Assembly (NCBI RefSeq): GCF_001921865.1
Contig: NZ_MSCT01000004.1
Span: 1 to 64,000 of the forward strand
DNA length: 64,000 nt
Direction of reading: 5' to 3'
Source: Pseudomonas chlororaphis
Lineage (GTDB): Bacteria; Pseudomonadota; Gammaproteobacteria; Pseudomonadales; Pseudomonadaceae
Under the pieces are notes generated by a model, which was given only the letters and a program-made list of their open reading frames with translations, had not been told where the DNA came from and ran no database searches. This document shows positions 56,529 to 64,000 of the stretch, in pieces; within the stretch, counting starts at the first letter, position 1, and every line of letters begins with the position of its first letter. The position numbers and the translations under genes were made by a program.

Positions 56529-57632
56529 ATGAGCATTCTCAACGTCATGTGGGCGGGAGGCAGTGCGTTTGCCTCCGTTCACAAAGTGCACCAGCAGATC
56601 CTCTCTCAGTCCGAGCCAGGCACTGTGATCAAGACCTGGCTGCTGCAAGGCACGTCCGCCGGATGTGGTGCCGACGTCGGTGAGTGCCGGGAGTGGAACC
56701 TGTCGTCGGCACGTCTGAAGGGCAAGCACTTCTGGCGCTTGCTCAAGCCTTGGTTGCGGGCCGGCTTTCGCAAGGCCCTGCAAGAAAGCGACGCCCAGGT
56801 GCTGCTGCTCGATGGCTTGGGGGTGGCTCGTACCCTGCTGCCGGTGCTCAAATCATTGCCGCACATACGTGCGGTGGTGGTGATCCACGGTTCCACGCGG
56901 CTGCATCGCAAGGATCAACGGCTGTTCCGTCAGTTTTCTACTTCGCAACTGACCCTCGCGGCGGTATCGCAAACCCTGGCTTCCTGCCTTGAAGACGATT
57001 TGCAGATGCCGGTGACGGCCTTGCGCAGTGCGTTCGATCCGCGGGCGTTCAACGCCAGGCTGCTGTCGCGTGCCGAGGCCCGGGCGAAACTCTGGTTGCC
57101 CGCGGACGATACGCCGGTATTGGGCGCGGTCGGACGCCTGGTGGACGATAAGGGGTTTGCCTGCCTGCTGGAGGCCTTTGCCAAGGCGTTGGCGAGCCGG
57201 CCGGAGATGCGCTTGGTGATTATCGGCGAAGGTTCGAATCGCACGGTGCTTGAGGCGCGTATCGATCAGTTGGGGCTACGGGACAAGGTTTCGCTGCCCG
57301 GGCATCTGAAACATGCCGCGACGCTGTACAAGGCATTCGACTGGGTCGCCATCCCGTCGCTGGACGAAGGCCTGGGGCTGATCCTGCAAGAGGCAGTGAT
57401 GTCTGGCGTACCGGTGTTGACCAGCGATTTGCCGGTATTCCGCGAGCAATTGGCCGATACCGGGCGTTATGCGCCGGTGAATGACATCGACGCCTGGCGG
57501 GAAGCCATTCTTCAGGCCCTCGATTTGCCTGCGCAAACCATCGCTGCGGATCAATACGTTGCGCTGGCCCCTGACCTGTCCTGGCAACGTTTCAGCCAGG
57601 CCGCCGCTGCCCTGTTGTCATGCCGGGAGTAA
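56529..57632 (+). CDS. GT4 glycosyltransferase in the WapR position
   Basis: The 367-residue GT-B enzyme has LGAVGRLVDDKGFACLLEAF and the donor motif PSLDEGLGLILQEAVMSGVP. It sits after ssg as PA5000 (wapR, a rhamnosyltransferase giving the O-antigen attachment site) does in P. aeruginosa, so that role is the best guess. I use the ATG at 56529 (MSILNVMWAGGSAFASVHK); a GTG nine bases earlier is too close to AGGG. Its last 15 bases overlap the end of the convergent kinase-like gene. Confidence 0.82.
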   Translation: MSILNVMWAGGSAFASVHKVHQQILSQSEPGTVIKTWLLQGTSAGCGADVGECREWNLSSARLKGKHFWRLLKPWLRAGFRKALQESDAQVLLLDGLGVARTLLPVLKSLPHIRAVVVIHGSTRLHRKDQRLFRQFSTSQLTLAAVSQTLASCLEDDLQMPVTALRSAFDPRAFNARLLSRAEARAKLWLPADDTPVLGAVGRLVDDKGFACLLEAFAKALASRPEMRLVIIGEGSNRTVLEARIDQLGLRDKVSLPGHLKHAATLYKAFDWVAIPSLDEGLGLILQEAVMSGVPVLTSDLPVFREQLADTGRYAPVNDIDAWREAILQALDLPAQTIAADQYVALAPDLSWQRFSQAAAALLSCRE

Positions 57633-58223
57633 GGCTTGCTCCAGGGCGTGCATTGGAAAGCTACCGTTCAGCTTCTCTCGGGCAATATAGCGCGCGAAGT
57701 GTTGCAGGTTGCGCTTGACCAGATGGCGCGGTAGCGGCCCACGGAAAAAGCGCATGTCCGCCACATCGATCAGGCCGAAGTGATTGTCCGGGGTGATAAC
57801 GATATTGCCCAGGTGCAGCGAGCGAAAGTAAATCCCGGAGGTGTGCAAGCCGCGAATCAGCTCGACCAGGTCCGGCAGGGCCTGTTGCCAGTCGAAGCCT
57901 TCCTTATTGGCGACCTGGCGCAGGGTTTCGCCAGGTAGCGGCCGGTAGAGCACGGCGGTCATGCCGGGTTGTTCCAGGCGGTAGAACTCCAATACCTGCA
58001 ACGTCGGGACCCCGAGTTGTTCCAGGCGTGCAGCGTTGTCGATAAAGCGCTTCGAATAAGGCCGAAACAACGCGGATGAAAAAAGACGTTTGCGGCGGAA
58101 CAGTTTAAGAATATTCCCGTCCTGCAGCAGGTAGACTTTCGGGCCGTAACTGTCGGCCTCCAGAATTCTGGCGCCTTCAATCATCTGATTCAAAGTGGCT
58201 TGGGGAAGCCGGGAGCATTGCAT
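57618..58223 (-). CDS. LPS kinase-like protein (PA4998 type), minus strand
   Basis: The 201-residue protein has the WaaP/InaA-like fold (VYLLQDGNILKLFRRKRLF as ATP region, GLIDVADMRFF as metal segment). Its catalytic loop reads YFRSLHLGNIVI: Ser135 replaces the catalytic Asp while the later Asn140 is kept. The RSLHLGN form is, as I recall, conserved in this subfamily, so it may use another mechanism or be a pseudokinase. The start at 58223 leaves out a non-conserved extension. It is the only minus-strand gene in the locus and shares its start region with waaL. Confidence 0.82.
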   Translation of the reverse strand: MQCSRLPQATLNQMIEGARILEADSYGPKVYLLQDGNILKLFRRKRLFSSALFRPYSKRFIDNAARLEQLGVPTLQVLEFYRLEQPGMTAVLYRPLPGETLRQVANKEGFDWQQALPDLVELIRGLHTSGIYFRSLHLGNIVITPDNHFGLIDVADMRFFRGPLPRHLVKRNLQHFARYIAREKLNGSFPMHALEQALLPA

Positions 58224-58331
58224 CGTAGGAAGCCTTGTCGAAGTGGCGGGCACTGTGGCGGGCAATGATGCCGAAAAGTTGTTGTTTTAACCATGCCAGG
58301 TTGGCTGGGTGAACCATTTAGGAGCGAATAG

Positions 58332-59504
58332 ATGCAGGCTACACGCTGGGCGCAGGTATGGATGACAATCGGGTTGCTATGGTTTTTGCTGGCCATCGCC
58401 CTGGCGCCCACCAACAAGCTCTATCAGCAGGGACTGGTTGCCTTCTTGTGGTTGCCGGCAATGATCCTGGCCTGGCCCGCGCGCGAACGCCTGGTCGAGT
58501 GGTGGCGCGCCCAGCGCTGGCTTGGCCTGGCCTTGCTCGGGCTCGCCGCCTGGGGGCTGATCAGCCTGTTCTGGACGCAGGCAGAGGACCCTTCGCGGGA
58601 GGCCAAGCGCCTGTTGTATATCGCGGTGTTCCTGCTGTTTTTCCCGATTTTCGCTAATGCCCGGCCTGAGCGGGTGATCCGCGTCATGCAGTGGGGTGGG
58701 GTGGGGCTGGCGGTCACGGCGTTGTTGGCCATTATTCAGTTCTACGGGATCAAGGGAAATGTCTGGTGGGATCGCCTAGTGGGGTTGGGGGAGCTGGCTC
58801 ACCCGATCCTGGGGGGATATGTCATTGGCCTGGCCGCTATCTGGTTGCTGCATTGGGCACCGCGTACCCGCGCCCTCCAGGCAGTATGGCTGGTGGCGCT
58901 GGCCTTGCTCGGAGGGTTTGTCGTGTTGTCCCAGAGCCGTGGTGCGGCCCTGGCGCTGTTCCTGACCGTGCTGGCGATGCCTATCTGGTGTCGCGACCGG
59001 CCCAGTCGAATTTTCGCGGCAGCGGCATTGCTGCTGGCGATGCTGATGTTCTGGTTTTTCGAACCCTTGGTCCTGGCGCGGGGTGTTTCCTTTCGCCCGC
59101 AGATATTAATGGCCAGCCTGCATATGATTGCCGAGCACCCATGGACGGGCTTTGGCCTGGGCTCGAGCTATGGCGTATCGGCAGAAGGGATACTGTTCGA
59201 TCACGCCCATAATCTGTTCACCCACATTGCCATTGAGCTGGGAATCCCCGGATTGCTGCTCTGGGTCGTGGTCTGGTTCGGGGTCCTGTGCGAAGCCTGG
59301 CGCGCCCGGGACACCCTCTATGGTCGTGGCATTATCGGAATCTGGCTGTTCTCCTTCCTGGCAATGCAGTTCGACGCGGCCAGCTTGAGTGGAACCCCCC
59401 GCGCCGAATGGTTCATCAGTTGGCTGCCGATCGGCCTGGCCACAGTTTTGGTCTGGGCGCGGGCCGGTAACACAGGCTGTGATAAAATCCCGCGTTCCTC
59501 CTAA
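58332..59504 (+). CDS. waaL: O-antigen ligase WaaL
   Basis: The 390-residue protein has 10-12 membrane helices and the Wzy_C/O-antigen ligase periplasmic segment, ending in FDHAHNLFTHIAIELGIPG with the conserved histidine; QSRGAALALFLTV provides a conserved arginine. It would join O-antigen from undecaprenyl diphosphate to the lipid A-core. AGGAG lies just upstream of the ATG at 58332. It is divergent from the kinase-like gene. Confidence 0.9.
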   Translation: MQATRWAQVWMTIGLLWFLLAIALAPTNKLYQQGLVAFLWLPAMILAWPARERLVEWWRAQRWLGLALLGLAAWGLISLFWTQAEDPSREAKRLLYIAVFLLFFPIFANARPERVIRVMQWGGVGLAVTALLAIIQFYGIKGNVWWDRLVGLGELAHPILGGYVIGLAAIWLLHWAPRTRALQAVWLVALALLGGFVVLSQSRGAALALFLTVLAMPIWCRDRPSRIFAAAALLLAMLMFWFFEPLVLARGVSFRPQILMASLHMIAEHPWTGFGLGSSYGVSAEGILFDHAHNLFTHIAIELGIPGLLLWVVVWFGVLCEAWRARDTLYGRGIIGIWLFSFLAMQFDAASLSGTPRAEWFISWLPIGLATVLVWARAGNTGCDKIPRSS

Positions 59505-59519
59505 CCAGTGAGCTCGACG

Positions 59520-61328
59520 ATGAGTGACGCACCGCCCAAAGCGGAACAGGATTCCAGCCTGAAAATCTATTTTCGGCTGTTGGGGTATGTAAAACCCTAC
59601 ATAGGCATTTTCCTGCTGAGTATCGTGGGCTTCGTGATATTTGCTTCCACCCAGCCGATGCTGGCGGGCATTCTCAAATATTTCGTCGACGGTTTGAGCA
59701 ACCCCGAAGCGGTGCTCTTCCCCAGCGTTCCCTATCTACGTGACTTGCAGCTATTGATGGCGGTGCCGCTGCTGATCATCCTGATCGCGGCGTGGCAGGG
59801 GTTGGGCTCCTTCCTCGGCAACTACTACCTGGCCAAGGTTTCCCTGGGGCTGGTGCATGACCTGCGGGTCCAGCTGTTCAACAAGCTGCTGGTCTTGCCG
59901 AACCGCTATTTCGACACCCACAACTCCGGGCACCTGATCTCCCGCATTACCTTCAACGTCACCATGGTGACCGGCGCTGCCACCGACGCTATCAAGGTGG
60001 TGATTCGCGAAGGCTTGACGGTGGTCTTCCTGTTCATTTACCTGCTGTGGATGAATTGGAAACTGACCCTGGTGATGCTGGCGATCCTGCCGCTGATTGC
60101 GCTCATGGTCGGCAACACCAGCAAGAAATTCCGCAAGCAGAGCAAAAAGATCCAAGTGGCGATGGGCGACGTCACCCATGTCGCCTCCGAGACTATCCAG
60201 GGCTATCGCGTGGTGCGCAGCTTCGGCGGCGAAGGCTACGAGCAGCAGCGTTTCGTCGATGCCAGCCAGAGCAACACCGATAAACAGTTGCGCATGACCA
60301 AGACCGGGGCGGTCTACACGCCGATGCTGCAGCTGGTCATCTACTCCGCCATGGCGGTGTTGATGTTCCTGGTGCTGTTCCTGCGTGGCGATGCCACGGC
60401 AGGCGACCTGGTGGCCTACATTACCGCGGCGGGCCTGTTGCCCAAGCCGATTCGCCAACTTTCAGAGGTCAGTTCGACCATCCAGAAAGGCGTGGCGGGC
60501 GCGGAAAGCATTTTCGAGCAACTGGACGTCGAGCCTGAAGTCGATCGGGGCCAGGTCGAGCGCGAGCGGGTCGAGGGTCGTCTCGATGTGCGTAACCTCA
60601 GCTTCAGCTACCCGGGCACGGACCGGGAGGTGTTGAAGGACATCAGCTTCTCTGCGGCACCCGGGCAGATGATTGCGCTGGTCGGCCGTTCCGGCAGTGG
60701 CAAGTCGACTTTGGCCAGCCTGATTCCGCGCTTCTACCATCACGAAACCGGGCAAATTCTGCTCGACGACGTGGAAATCGAAGATTACCGCCTGCGCAAC
60801 CTGCGCCGTCATGTGGCCCAGGTAACCCAGCACGTGACCCTGTTCAACGACAGCGTGGCCAACAATATCGCTTACGGCGACCTGGCCGGGGCACCGCGGG
60901 AAGATATCGAAAAGGCTGCGACGGATGCCTATGCCATGGATTTCATCTCGCAGTTGCCTGAAGGCCTGGATACCCAGGTCGGCGAGAACGGCGTGCTGCT
61001 TTCCGGCGGCCAGCGCCAGCGCCTGGCGATTGCCCGAGCCCTTCTGAAGAATGCGCCGCTGCTGATTCTCGACGAAGCCACCTCCGCCCTGGACACCGAG
61101 TCCGAGCGGCATATCCAGGCAGCCCTGGACAAGGTAATGAAGGGGCGCACCACCCTGGTGATCGCTCACCGGTTGTCGACCATCGAGAAGGCCGACCTGA
61201 TCCTGGTCATGGACCAGGGGCGGATCGTCGAGCGCGGTACCCACGTCGACCTGCTGGCGCAGAATGGCTATTACTCGCGGCTGCATGCCATGGGCCTGGA
61301 CGAGCCCGCGTCCGAAGGCATCGCCTGA
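59520..61328 (+). CDS. msbA: Lipid A export ABC transporter MsbA
   Basis: The 602-residue half-transporter has six membrane helices (about 30-330) and an ATPase domain with Walker A GRSGSGKST, signature LSGGQRQRLAIARAL, Walker B LLILDEATSALD and the H-loop IAHRLST. It flips lipid A-core across the inner membrane. The ATG at 59520 (MSDAPPKAEQD) gives the usual length; a GTG at 59508 would add four residues. It lies 15 bases after waaL. A GC hairpin follows at 61334-61365. Confidence 0.94.
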   Translation: MSDAPPKAEQDSSLKIYFRLLGYVKPYIGIFLLSIVGFVIFASTQPMLAGILKYFVDGLSNPEAVLFPSVPYLRDLQLLMAVPLLIILIAAWQGLGSFLGNYYLAKVSLGLVHDLRVQLFNKLLVLPNRYFDTHNSGHLISRITFNVTMVTGAATDAIKVVIREGLTVVFLFIYLLWMNWKLTLVMLAILPLIALMVGNTSKKFRKQSKKIQVAMGDVTHVASETIQGYRVVRSFGGEGYEQQRFVDASQSNTDKQLRMTKTGAVYTPMLQLVIYSAMAVLMFLVLFLRGDATAGDLVAYITAAGLLPKPIRQLSEVSSTIQKGVAGAESIFEQLDVEPEVDRGQVERERVEGRLDVRNLSFSYPGTDREVLKDISFSAAPGQMIALVGRSGSGKSTLASLIPRFYHHETGQILLDDVEIEDYRLRNLRRHVAQVTQHVTLFNDSVANNIAYGDLAGAPREDIEKAATDAYAMDFISQLPEGLDTQVGENGVLLSGGQRQRLAIARALLKNAPLLILDEATSALDTESERHIQAALDKVMKGRTTLVIAHRLSTIEKADLILVMDQGRIVERGTHVDLLAQNGYYSRLHAMGLDEPASEGIA

Positions 61329-61333
61329 GTTGC

Positions 61334-61365
61334 GCTTCAGGGTGGGGTAAAGCCCGCCCTGAAGC
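61334..61365 (+). terminator. Hairpin after msbA
   Basis: GCTTCAGGG (61334-61342) pairs with CCCTGAAGC (61357-61365), extended inside by TGGG/CCCG-like pairs. No T-run follows, so it is a possible factor-assisted terminator or stabilising stem. The following 150 bases before the sulfotransferase gene are AT-richer and hold no clear promoter or gene. Confidence 0.5.
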
Positions 61366-61519
61366 GGCTTCCGGCGCGCAATGCGCCAGATGGTCTTTTG
61401 TATCCAGATCCTTACAGTCTTGACCAAGCCTAAATAATTCGGCGCTCCACGCTTGTTATGGTTCCAGCCTCAATCGTCGGCTGAATCGAGGGGGTCAACC
61501 CCGTCGCGTGGGTGCTGGA

Positions 61520-62224
61520 ATGCTGCAACGTTATCTGTGGAAATTATTGCCCAAGCCGCAACGGGCATTTCTGCTCGGACGCCTGTCGGTGGTGGATCGG
61601 CAGGTGGTGAACAAGTCGATGTCGGCCAATGTCCATTTCCCGGCGCCATTCCGTCACCGCGGCTGTGTGTTCATCCATGTGCCCAAATGCGCGGGCAGCA
61701 GCCTGTGTTCGGCCTTGTTCGACGGCTGGACACCGGGGCACCTGCCGCTTTACTGGTACGAGCAACAGTTTCCCCAGCAGTTCGCCAGCAGTTTCAAGTT
61801 CGCCGTGGTTCGCGATCCCCTGGAGCGGGCCTATTCGGCCTATGCCTTCCTGCGTGGCAACGAGCTGAGCCATCGCGACCAGGCCGCCCAGCGACTGGTC
61901 AGCCACTACCGCGACTTCGACGACTTCGTCGGGCGCTGGCTGCACCCGGAAAATATCCACAAGCAATTGCACTTCGCCCCGCAGACCGATTTCCTGGTGG
62001 ACTCCATGGGGCGCCTGGGCATGGACTTCATCGGCTATCAGGAGCACCTGCAGCGCGACTATCAACTGCTCAGCGAGCACCTGGGGGTGAACAGTGCCCT
62101 GCCGCATCTCAATGAGTCGCGACAGCGGCAGCAGGCGCCCGCCCGGGAATTCTGCTCGGTGCGTACCCGACGCCTGGTACGTCGGGCCTACCAGCGCGAC
62201 TACGAGATGCTCGGTTATGAATGA
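61520..62224 (+). CDS. PAPS-dependent sulfotransferase (Sulfotransfer_2-like)
   Basis: The 234-residue protein has both PAPS-binding motifs: the 5'-phosphosulfate loop [11 protein letters not shown] (51-61) and the 3'-phosphate segment [13 protein letters not shown] (96-108). It would transfer sulfate from PAPS to a hydroxyl, most likely on a surface glycan. No signal peptide or clear membrane helix is seen. The ATG at 61520 ([11 protein letters not shown]) has a weak GGTG site; a GTG at 61508 is the alternative. Its stop overlaps the APS kinase gene by 8 bases, so the donor-making enzyme is produced with it. Its place between msbA and hldE suggests LPS or O-chain sulfation, which is inference. 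Confidence 0.88.
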   Translation: MLQRYLWKLLPKPQRAFLLGRLSVVDRQVVNKSMSANVHFPAPFRHRGCVFIHVPKCAGSSLCSALFDGWTPGHLPLYWYEQQFPQQFASSFKFAVVRDPLERAYSAYAFLRGNELSHRDQAAQRLVSHYRDFDDFVGRWLHPENIHKQLHFAPQTDFLVDSMGRLGMDFIGYQEHLQRDYQLLSEHLGVNSALPHLNESRQRQQAPAREFCSVRTRRLVRRAYQRDYEMLGYE

Positions 62225-62828
62225 GCCCCTTTCGTTGCACGGCCTGCAAGCGGATATCCGCCCCTACGGTTTGTCGTTGAGCGCCATCGAGCGGGCGGCG
62301 CTCAAGCATCAGCGTCCGTGTTGCATCTGGCTGACCGGTCTTTCCGGCGCCGGCAAGTCGACCCTGGCCAATCTGCTGGAGCTGCGGTTGAGCGGGCAGG
62401 GCCGGCATACCTTTGTCCTCGACGGCGATAACGTGCGTGGCGGCCTGTGCCGTGACCTGGGCATGGGCGCCGAGGCCCGCAAGGAGAACATCCGACGGCT
62501 GGCCGAGGTGGCACGGCTGATGGTGGAGGCCGGGCTGATCGTGATCGTCTCGGCGATTTCGCCGTTTCGCGCCGAGCGTGCCGCTGCCCGGGCCCTGTTC
62601 GCGGCGGACGAGTTTCTCGAGGTTTACGTGAGCACATCGTTTGCTGTCTGCGCTAGGCGCGATCCCAAGGGCCTGTATCAGGCTGCGAGCCAGGGGCGCA
62701 TCCGCGACTTCACCGGGCTCGACAGTCCTTACGAGGCCCCCTTGAACGCCGACTGCGAGATCGACACCGAAACGGTCGGACTGGCCTGTGCGACAGACCG
62801 GCTCATGGAGCTTTTGCTCAAAAAATGA
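62217..62828 (+). CDS. cysC: Adenylylsulfate (APS) kinase
   Basis: The 203-residue protein is a complete CysC: P-loop GLSGAGKS (41-48), [14 protein letters not shown], the [13 protein letters not shown] segment with the conserved serine, and [13 protein letters not shown] and [15 protein letters not shown] near the C-terminus. It makes PAPS from APS and ATP. Pseudomonads normally carry this activity fused in CysNC, so a stand-alone copy coupled to a sulfotransferase looks dedicated to glycan sulfation. The ATG at 62217 overlaps the sulfotransferase end; a longer frame from 62094 would read inside that gene. Confidence 0.92.
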   Translation: MNEPLSLHGLQADIRPYGLSLSAIERAALKHQRPCCIWLTGLSGAGKSTLANLLELRLSGQGRHTFVLDGDNVRGGLCRDLGMGAEARKENIRRLAEVARLMVEAGLIVIVSAISPFRAERAAARALFAADEFLEVYVSTSFAVCARRDPKGLYQAASQGRIRDFTGLDSPYEAPLNADCEIDTETVGLACATDRLMELLLKK

Positions 62829-62930
62829 ACAGCCTACGGCGATCGCGAATACTCGTGCAGCGGTAGAACTAGGCAGCGTTCACCCTGTGTTAATATCGCG
62901 CCCCTGTTCATTTTGTATGTGGGTTGCTCC

Positions 62931-64000
62931 ATGAAGTTGTCCATGCCGCGATTCGATCAAGCCCCTGTCTTGGTGGTCGGCGATGTCATGCTCGACCGTT
63001 ACTGGCATGGTGGTACCTCACGGATTTCCCCTGAGGCGCCGGTACCGGTAGTCAAGGTCGAGCAGATCGAGGACCGCCCGGGCGGTGCCGCGAACGTTGC
63101 CTTGAACATTGCCGCGCTCGGCGCGCCGGCCTCGCTGGTCGGCGTCACCGGCGACGACGAGGCTGCCGACAGTCTCTCCAATAGTTTGCAGGGCGCCGGC
63201 GTGCGTGCCTTGTTCCAGCGCATTGCCCACCAGCCGACCATCGTCAAGCTGCGGGTCATGAGCCGGCACCAGCAATTGCTGCGTATCGATTTCGAAGAAC
63301 CTTTCGCCACCGACGCCCTGGCGTTGGGCGCCGAAGTCGACCAGTTGCTGGACGGCATCAAGGTGCTGGTCTTGTCCGACTACGGCAAGGGAGCGCTGAA
63401 GAACCACCAGGCGCTGATCCAGGCCGCGCGCGCGCGCGGCATCCCGGTGCTGGCCGACCCGAAGGGCAAGGATTTTTCGATTTATCGCGGCGCCAGCCTG
63501 ATCACCCCGAACCTCAGCGAGTTCGAAACCATCGTCGGCGGCTGCGTCGACGAACACGACCTGGTCGGCAAAGGCGCGAAGCTGATGCACGATTTGGAAC
63601 TGGGCGCGCTGTTGGTGACCCGTGGCGAACACGGCATGACCCTGTTGCGCCCTGACCATCCGGCGCTGCATTTGCCGGCCCGGGCGCGTGAAGTGTTCGA
63701 CGTCACCGGTGCCGGCGATACCGTGATTTCCACCCTGGCGGCGGCGATCGCGGCGGGCGAAGAGCTGCCGCACGCGGTGGCCCTGGCCAACCTGGCCGCC
63801 GGCATCGTGGTCGGCAAACTGGGTACCGCGGCCATCAGCGCTCCGGAACTGCGTCGCGCGATCCAGCGTGAGGAAGGCTCCGAGCGCGGCGTGCTGAGCC
63901 TCGACCAGTTGCTGTTGGCGATCGACGACGCGCGGGCGCACAAGGAGACGATCGTCTTCACCAACGGCTGCTTCGACATCCTCCACGCCGGCCATGTGAC
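62931..64000 (+). CDS. hldE: Bifunctional heptose-7-phosphate kinase / heptose-1-phosphate adenylyltransferase (3' end outside window)
   Basis: The frame from the ATG at 62931 ([24 protein letters not shown]) runs to the right edge. It has a PfkB/ribokinase kinase domain ([15 protein letters not shown]; catalytic [14 protein letters not shown]) and the start of the nucleotidyltransferase domain ([13 protein letters not shown], the HxGH site) at the very end. HldE makes ADP-heptose precursors for WaaC and WaaF. A TTAATAT at 62890-62896 could be its -10 box. The stop is not in the window. Confidence 0.95.
   Translation, partial: MKLSMPRFDQAPVLVVGDVMLDRYWHGGTSRISPEAPVPVVKVEQIEDRPGGAANVALNIAALGAPASLVGVTGDDEAADSLSNSLQGAGVRALFQRIAHQPTIVKLRVMSRHQQLLRIDFEEPFATDALALGAEVDQLLDGIKVLVLSDYGKGALKNHQALIQAARARGIPVLADPKGKDFSIYRGASLITPNLSEFETIVGGCVDEHDLVGKGAKLMHDLELGALLVTRGEHGMTLLRPDHPALHLPARAREVFDVTGAGDTVISTLAAAIAAGEELPHAVALANLAAGIVVGKLGTAAISAPELRRAIQREEGSERGVLSLDQLLLAIDDARAHKETIVFTNGCFDILHAGHV

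Overview
The window is high-GC gammaproteobacterial chromosome that reads as a Pseudomonas of the fluorescens group. Supporting this are gene order closely matching the P. aeruginosa acyl-CoA dehydrogenase/rlmJ/msrA/dipA/aceFE/glnE/waaFCGP block (compared from memory), Pseudomonas-type REP/REPIN repeats, and Pseudomonas-style LPS-core kinases. No rRNA, tRNA, CRISPR array or transposase was seen.

Region 1 (1-9542, minus strand) is most of an aryl polyene (APE) type pigment/lipid operon. From its promoter-proximal end it holds a short ketosynthase-like protein, a PlsC acyltransferase, two acyl carrier proteins, a COG4648 membrane protein, an adenylation-dehydratase fusion, a family 2 glycosyltransferase, an LpxL-like acyltransferase, a HAL/TAL-family ammonia lyase, a hotdog thioesterase, a LolA-like carrier and an MMPL exporter that runs off the left edge. 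Most junctions overlap, so the genes look translationally coupled. A good sigma70 promoter (9514-9542) drives it. One REPIN sits between two operon genes and another is embedded in frame in the lolA-like signal peptide.

Region 2 (9765-23183) is housekeeping and stress: an orphan ParA ATPase, trxC, a higBA-type toxin-antitoxin pair with two palindromic operator candidates, selO, the mechanosensitive channel gene mscK, the nhaP2-type antiporter, a chemoreceptor, a two-gene unit of a small coiled-coil protein and a second ZapA-like protein, and an acyl-CoA dehydrogenase.

Region 3 (23453-42087) is central metabolism: divergent putA/putP sharing an intergenic region with five GTTGCA-type PutA operator candidates, rlmJ, msrA, the c-di-GMP phosphodiesterase dipA, aceF and aceE (pyruvate dehydrogenase) with two identical 13-bp palindromes upstream, and glnE.

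Region 4 (42215-64000, mostly plus strand) is the LPS core/lipid A locus: waaF, waaC, waaG, waaP, three further kinase-fold genes (one carrying two kinase domains), a NodU-type carbamoyltransferase, glycosyltransferases, a Mig-14 protein, the de-N-acetylase dnpA, an ssg-type glycosyltransferase, an additional GT2, a WapR-position GT4, a divergent kinase-like gene on the minus strand, the O-antigen ligase waaL, msbA, and the start of hldE. Between msbA and hldE lies a coupled sulfotransferase plus stand-alone APS kinase pair. It suggests PAPS-dependent sulfation of a surface glycan and is the most interesting accessory element here.
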